Assembly (NCBI GenBank): GCA_900552705.1
Contig: USAX01000082.1
Span: 1 to 8,344 of the forward strand
Length of the DNA stretch: 8,344 nt
Direction: 5' to 3'
Origin: an uncultured Collinsella sp.
GTDB lineage: Bacteria > Actinomycetota > Coriobacteriia > Coriobacteriales > Coriobacteriaceae
Positions 5,039 to 8,344 of the stretch are shown piece after piece; positions within the stretch are counted from its first letter, which is position 1; every line of letters starts with the position of its first letter. Made by a program: the position numbers and the translations under genes. The notes beneath the pieces are model-generated. The model was not told where the DNA came from. It saw nothing but the letters and a program-made list of their open reading frames with translations, and did not search any database.

Positions 5039-6112
5039 CACGTTGAAACGGAAGTGCACGACGTCGCCATCGGCCATGACATACTCTTTGCCCTCGATGC
5101 GCAGCTTGCCGGCAGCCTTGGCGCCCTGCTCGCCGCCGAGCTCGATATAGTCGTCATAGCCAATGACCTCGGCCTTAATAAAGCCGCGCTCAAAGTCGGT
5201 GTGAATGACGCCGGCGGCCTGCGGAGCGGTCGCACCCTGACGCACCGTCCAGGCCTTGACCTCCATCTCGCCGGCCGTAAAGAACGACTGCAGGCCAAGC
5301 AGCTTGTAGGCCGCCTGGGCGAGCACGTCCAGGCCGGGCTGCTCCAAGCCCAGGCTCTCCAGGTAATCGGCGGCATCCTCGGGATCGAGCTCAGAAAGCT
5401 CGGCCTCGATCTTGGCGCAGATGGGCAGCGGCTTGACGCCATCGATGGGTGCCAAGTCGTCGTCGAGCATATCCTCGTCCACATTGGCCACATACAGGAT
5501 AGGCTTCATGGTGAGCAGGAACAGGCCCTTGGCGGCGGCACGCTCCTCGTCGGTCATCTCCATGGACGCGGCGCGCTTGCCCTCGTTGAGCCAGGCAAGC
5601 AGGCGCTTGGCGACCTCGAACTTGGGCATGAGCTCCTTGTCGCGCTTGGCCTCTTTCTCGAGCTTGGGCAGCTGCTTCTCGAGCGTGCCCATATCGGCCA
5701 GGATGAGCTCGGTCATGATGGTGTCGGCGTCACCTGCGGGATCGACGAACTCGCCCGTGCGGCCCACCTCGCGCATGACGTTGGGATCCTTAAAATAGCG
5801 CACGACCTCGCAAATGGCATCGGTCTCGCGGATGTTTGCCAAGAACTGATTGCCCAGGCCCTCGCCCTCGTTGGCGCCCTTCACCAGGCCCGCGATGTCG
5901 ACAAACTCGACCGTAGCCGGCACAATGCGACCCGGGTTGACGATGTCGGCAAGCTTTTGTAGGCGGCTATCGGGCACGTCGACGATACCCACGTTGGGGT
6001 CGATCGTAGCGAACGGGTAGTTGGCGGCAAGGCCAGTCTTTTTGGTAAGCGCGGTGAACAGCGTCGACTTGCCTACGTTGGGCAGGCCCACGATACCGAT
6101 GGAAAGGGACAC
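5036..6112 (-). CDS. ychF: Redox/stress-linked ATPase YchF (Obg-family P-loop NTPase)
   Basis: This 358-residue protein (family about 363) is a near-universal Obg-related P-loop NTPase that associates with ribosomes and is linked to stress and catalase control in other bacteria. Motifs in order: G1 GLPNVGKS (9-16), G2 region NYPFATIDPNVG (31-42), G3 DIAGLVKGA (72-80), a coiled-coil insert (about 130-200, KLEKEAKRDKE), G4 NVDE (210-213), and a C-terminal TGS domain (about 275-358) with FFTAGEMEVKAW and DFERGFIKAE. NxxE instead of NKxD is the hallmark that makes this family prefer ATP to GTP. The start is GTG at 6112: AAGGAG (6118-6123) precedes it by 5 bases and MSLSIGIVGLPNVGKST is the family start. 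The frame is open 29 codons upstream, but no better ribosome site exists there. It has its own promoter and heads a two-gene operon with the DUF1648-like gene. Confidence 0.97.
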   Translation of the reverse strand: MSLSIGIVGLPNVGKSTLFTALTKKTGLAANYPFATIDPNVGIVDVPDSRLQKLADIVNPGRIVPATVEFVDIAGLVKGANEGEGLGNQFLANIRETDAICEVVRYFKDPNVMREVGRTGEFVDPAGDADTIMTELILADMGTLEKQLPKLEKEAKRDKELMPKFEVAKRLLAWLNEGKRAASMEMTDEERAAAKGLFLLTMKPILYVANVDEDMLDDDLAPIDGVKPLPICAKIEAELSELDPEDAADYLESLGLEQPGLDVLAQAAYKLLGLQSFFTAGEMEVKAWTVRQGATAPQAAGVIHTDFERGFIKAEVIGYDDYIELGGEQGAKAAGKLRIEGKEYVMADGDVVHFRFNV

Positions 6113-6149
6113 GACAGCTCCTTTTGGTACAAGCATTTCAAACTGCATA

Positions 6150-6179
6150 AGTATAGCGCCGCCGCAGCATCTGGGCGAA
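6150..6179 (-). promoter_or_regulatory. Predicted ychF promoter
   Basis: On the minus strand TATACT (6155-6150, 5 of 6 consensus) lies 18 bases downstream of TTCGCC (6179-6174, weak). A start near 6143 would give a leader of about 30 bases before the GTG. It sits inside the 114-base gap after the ferredoxin gene, so ychF need not depend on readthrough. Confidence 0.5.
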
Positions 6180-6226
6180 CCCGGACGCCACGGCGGCACG
6201 AATGAAGCAGAGATAGGGGTCGCTGA

Positions 6227-7480
6227 CTAGTCCGCGAGCTTCTCCACCTGATCGAGCATCTTGTCGAGCTTGGCCTTCGCCTCGGCCTTGACCTTCTGGG
6301 CTTCTTCGTGGGCCTTCGCCTTCTGGGCGGCCTTTTCCTCGGCTTCGGGATCGACGACGACCAGATTGGACGCGTCGTGCTCAACCAACTTGAGCGCATG
6401 CTCAGGGCACACCTTGACGCAGGCACCACAGCCCAAGCAATACGTGGACTCCAACGCAAAGCGGCCGCTTCCCACCAGGTCACAGGCAAACGTGGGACAC
6501 ACGTTAACGCATTCGCCGCACGACGTGCACTTGTCAAAATCGCACTCCGGCGTGCTCACCTGCATGTTCTGGGCAAGCTCGGGGTGGTTTTGCAGCGTCG
6601 AGAGTACCAGCTGGCGCCCATGGGTGAGCGAACGGCGACGCTTGGTCGTCGTGGTACCGCACATGGTGTTGAGCGTGCGCTCCAGCTGGGTGATCTGATG
6701 GCGATGGGCTTTGAGCTTCTGCGTCACCGAAGCCAGTGCCGCCGTCGCCGGATTGAGTTTGGTCACGGTCAGGCCCGTGGTACGGGCGATCTTTTCCATG
6801 TACTCCTTGCGCTCGTACTCGCGGCGCTTATGGCACTTGAGGCTCTTGGGGTCGATCTCCAGACCCATGCCCGTGCCCGCCCATTCCTCGGCCTTCGCAA
6901 TCGCCTCGCCCAGCATGTCCTCGCCACCGGTGTTGCGGCATTTATCGCACACGCCCAGCGGCAGGTACACACTCACGTTGGGATAGTCGGCAAGTACCGA
7001 GAACCAGGTCTCGGCCGTAATATCGCCCACGCAGGCAACGACGACCTCGTTTTCGCGCGGCATGCGCTTAAGGGCACGCGTGCAGGTGACGTAGGCGGTC
7101 TCGTGGCTCGTAGCCGCCGAGACGATGTCGTCATACAGGTTTTTGGGCGCCAGGCGCGGCGAGATGATCGCCTCGGTCGGGCAGGCGGCGGCGCACAGGC
7201 CGCACTTGCGGCAGGAGTCGAGGATCTCGATGGCGTCCTCCTCGACCTCGATGGCGTCCACCGGGCACACATCCATGCACGCGGTGCAGCCGGTCTTTTC
7301 GTTTTTACAAGTCAGGCACGGAATGGTGTTTCCGCGCGGGCGCTCCTTGTAGTCGGCGGGATTCCACTGCGGCGCCGACGGATCGAGTGCGTCGGTCACA
7401 CCGCCAAGCGGGTTTTTAAGAAAGTCGAAACCCTTGCTGATCTCGATAATGTCATCAAACAGATCGTGTTCCTGCGCCAT
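6227..7480 (-). CDS. Double 2x[4Fe-4S] ferredoxin-domain protein with a cysteine-bearing central region
   Basis: The 417-residue protein has two separate bacterial-type dicluster modules. The N-terminal one has CxxC at 55-58 followed by C65xxC68xxxC72P and C90xxC93xxC96xxxC100P. The C-terminal one has C318xxC321xxC324xxxC328P and C348xxC351xxC354xxxC358P. They can hold four [4Fe-4S] clusters, so an electron-transfer role is likely; the partner enzyme is not visible. The middle (about 125-290) carries Cys133, 150, 178, 181 and 216 and a basic segment (KCHKRREYERKEY; KRRRSLTHGR) that I do not recognise. The tail (380-417) is Ala/Lys/Glu-rich and probably a coiled coil. There is no signal peptide or membrane segment, so it is cytoplasmic. 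ATG at 7480 follows GGGAGGGG (7487-7494) by 6 bases; a start 10 codons upstream (7510) would include that site. It has its own promoter. Confidence 0.85.
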   Translation of the reverse strand: MAQEHDLFDDIIEISKGFDFLKNPLGGVTDALDPSAPQWNPADYKERPRGNTIPCLTCKNEKTGCTACMDVCPVDAIEVEEDAIEILDSCRKCGLCAAACPTEAIISPRLAPKNLYDDIVSAATSHETAYVTCTRALKRMPRENEVVVACVGDITAETWFSVLADYPNVSVYLPLGVCDKCRNTGGEDMLGEAIAKAEEWAGTGMGLEIDPKSLKCHKRREYERKEYMEKIARTTGLTVTKLNPATAALASVTQKLKAHRHQITQLERTLNTMCGTTTTKRRRSLTHGRQLVLSTLQNHPELAQNMQVSTPECDFDKCTSCGECVNVCPTFACDLVGSGRFALESTYCLGCGACVKVCPEHALKLVEHDASNLVVVDPEAEEKAAQKAKAHEEAQKVKAEAKAKLDKMLDQVEKLAD

Positions 7481-7520
7481 GCGCGGCCCCTCCCTGAGCA
7501 GTGCAAACAAGCAAGAGATA

Positions 7521-7551
7521 ATGATACGCTATCGGCCCACGCCTCGGGCAA
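7521..7551 (-). promoter_or_regulatory. Predicted promoter of the ferredoxin-domain gene
   Basis: TATCAT (7526-7521, 5 of 6 consensus) lies 19 bases after TTGCCC (7551-7546, 4 of 6) on the minus strand. The spacing is longer than ideal. A start near 7514 gives a leader of about 34 bases. Confidence 0.4.
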
Positions 7552-7571
7552 ATTACACGCGGCGCATCTTT

Positions 7572-7600
7572 GCGGCAAATAGCCCATGGCCTATCGCCGC
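7572..7600. repeat. Near-palindromic hairpin between the dehydrogenase and ferredoxin genes
   Basis: GCGGC (7572-7576) pairs with GCCGC (7596-7600) around the 16-base near-palindrome ATAGCC-CATGGCCTAT (7579-7594), which has a single mismatched pair. No T run follows on either strand, so it is either a weak terminator for the upstream dehydrogenase or a protein-binding dyad upstream of the ferredoxin promoter. Confidence 0.4.
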
Positions 7601-7631
7601 CCCGATTGCACAAGGTCGATCAAGCGCCAAG

Positions 7632-8344
7632 CTATGCCTCGCACATGAGCTGCGCGAGCTTTTGTTTGGTCACCTTGGCCTGCTCGTTTGCCATGTTGCG
7701 CTCGTTTCTAAAGACCGCATTTGCAACACTCTGCAGGTCGGCATCGGAAATCTCGCCGAGGCCCAGCTCCTCGAGCGTCGTCGGCAGACCAACGCGCTGG
7801 CAAAACTCGAGCACCTGATTAAGCTCGGGCGCACGCTCCAGACGCAGCTGAACCACCAGACCAAACGCCACGGCCTCGCCGTGCATGGCCTTGCACTCGG
7901 GCAGAATCGTCAGACCGTTGGCGATGGCATGCGCCAACGCCAAGCCACCGCTCTCAAAGCCAACACCCGAGAGCAGAATATTGCACTCGATCAGGCGTTC
8001 AACCGCTGGCGATGTACGCCCCTTTTTGAGATCGCGCTTGGCAGCGATACCGCACTCCATAAGTGTGTCATAGCAGGCACGAGCCGCAACCAAGGCCAAG
8101 TGTCCCGGCACGCCACCATGTTCGTTGGCGCCACGCGCCGCGACGCACGAACGCGCCTCGAAGTACGTTGCCAGCGCATCGCCCATACCGGCGACCGTCA
8201 TACGCAGCGGGGCCGCCGCGACCACGTTGGTATCGACCACGACCAGGTCCGGATTCTTCTCGAGCATCAGGTAGCGATCGAACGACCCGTCCTCGTGATA
8301 CAGCACCGAAATCGCGCTGCACGGACCGTCCATCGAAGCCGCCG
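7632..8344 (-). CDS. gldA: Glycerol dehydrogenase-like, group III metal-dependent alcohol dehydrogenase (5' end missing)
   Basis: The frame is open to the right edge; 236 C-terminal residues of an expected 360-370 are visible, and the NAD-binding Gly-rich motif lies outside. The sequence reads AASMDGPCSAISVLY, close to the glycerol dehydrogenase motif (P)T.ASTDAPCSALSVIY, then FDRYLMLEKNPDLVVVD. Counting from the ATG at 8333, the metal ligands are all present: Asp52 in GMGDALATYFEA, His135 in LAHAIANG and His151 in MHGEAVAFG. The enzyme would oxidise glycerol to dihydroxyacetone with NAD+, or act in reverse on hydroxyketones. ATG at 8333 is internal and not the start. The family includes diol and hydroxyketone dehydrogenases, so substrate is uncertain. 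It lies 151 bases upstream of the ferredoxin gene, in the same direction but with a separate promoter between. Confidence 0.9.
   Translation of the reverse strand, partial: AASMDGPCSAISVLYHEDGSFDRYLMLEKNPDLVVVDTNVVAAAPLRMTVAGMGDALATYFEARSCVAARGANEHGGVPGHLALVAARACYDTLMECGIAAKRDLKKGRTSPAVERLIECNILLSGVGFESGGLALAHAIANGLTILPECKAMHGEAVAFGLVVQLRLERAPELNQVLEFCQRVGLPTTLEELGLGEISDADLQSVANAVFRNERNMANEQAKVTKQKLAQLMCEA

Noticed and set aside
5030..5962. A 310-codon plus-strand frame opposite ychF
   Set aside because: It is a shadow of ychF with the same composition artefact; ychF has every expected motif.
6308..7582. A 424-codon plus-strand frame opposite the ferredoxin-domain gene
   Set aside because: It is antisense to a gene with clear cysteine motifs; the Arg/Ala/His-rich product matches no family.

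Overview
The window reads as chromosome of a high-GC, anaerobic gut actinobacterium of the Coriobacteriia, most likely Collinsella or a close relative. This genus-level guess rests on base composition, strong Shine-Dalgarno sites, a multi-cluster ferredoxin-type protein and the general look of the proteins. It is inference; no 16S or other marker is present. Most genes are on the minus strand.

Left end (1-720): the 3' part of a SAM-dependent methyltransferase gene of the leucine carboxyl methyltransferase/TcmP type. A 38-codon reading frame follows that looks like the amputated start of an alpha/beta-hydrolase gene and runs into a terminator hairpin. AGA codons and lower GC suggest this piece was acquired.

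Nucleotide and amino-acid metabolism (745-3625): guaA (GMP synthetase, minus) and ansA (cytoplasmic-type L-asparaginase, plus) diverge from a 268-base region that carries a CAAACGT-N15-ACGTTTG dyad and a good ansA promoter.

Non-coding gap (3626-3946): nearly all of it is a MITE-like element of about 250 bases bounded by roughly 35-base imperfect inverted repeats.

Regulatory pair (3947-4631): a 72-residue XRE-type repressor faces a 129-residue protein that looks like a shrunken, catalytically dead HAD-superfamily domain. Between them is a perfect 26-bp palindrome holding face-to-face promoters with a shared -10 core. This is the most likely undescribed module in the window.

Right part (4641-8344, all minus): gldA-like glycerol dehydrogenase (5' end outside the window), a double 2x[4Fe-4S] protein with its own promoter, ychF (universal P-loop NTPase, GTG start, own promoter), and a small DUF1648-like membrane protein whose ribosome binding site is fused to the ychF stop. 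The last pair is an operon that ends tail-to-tail, 9 bases from the HAD-like gene.
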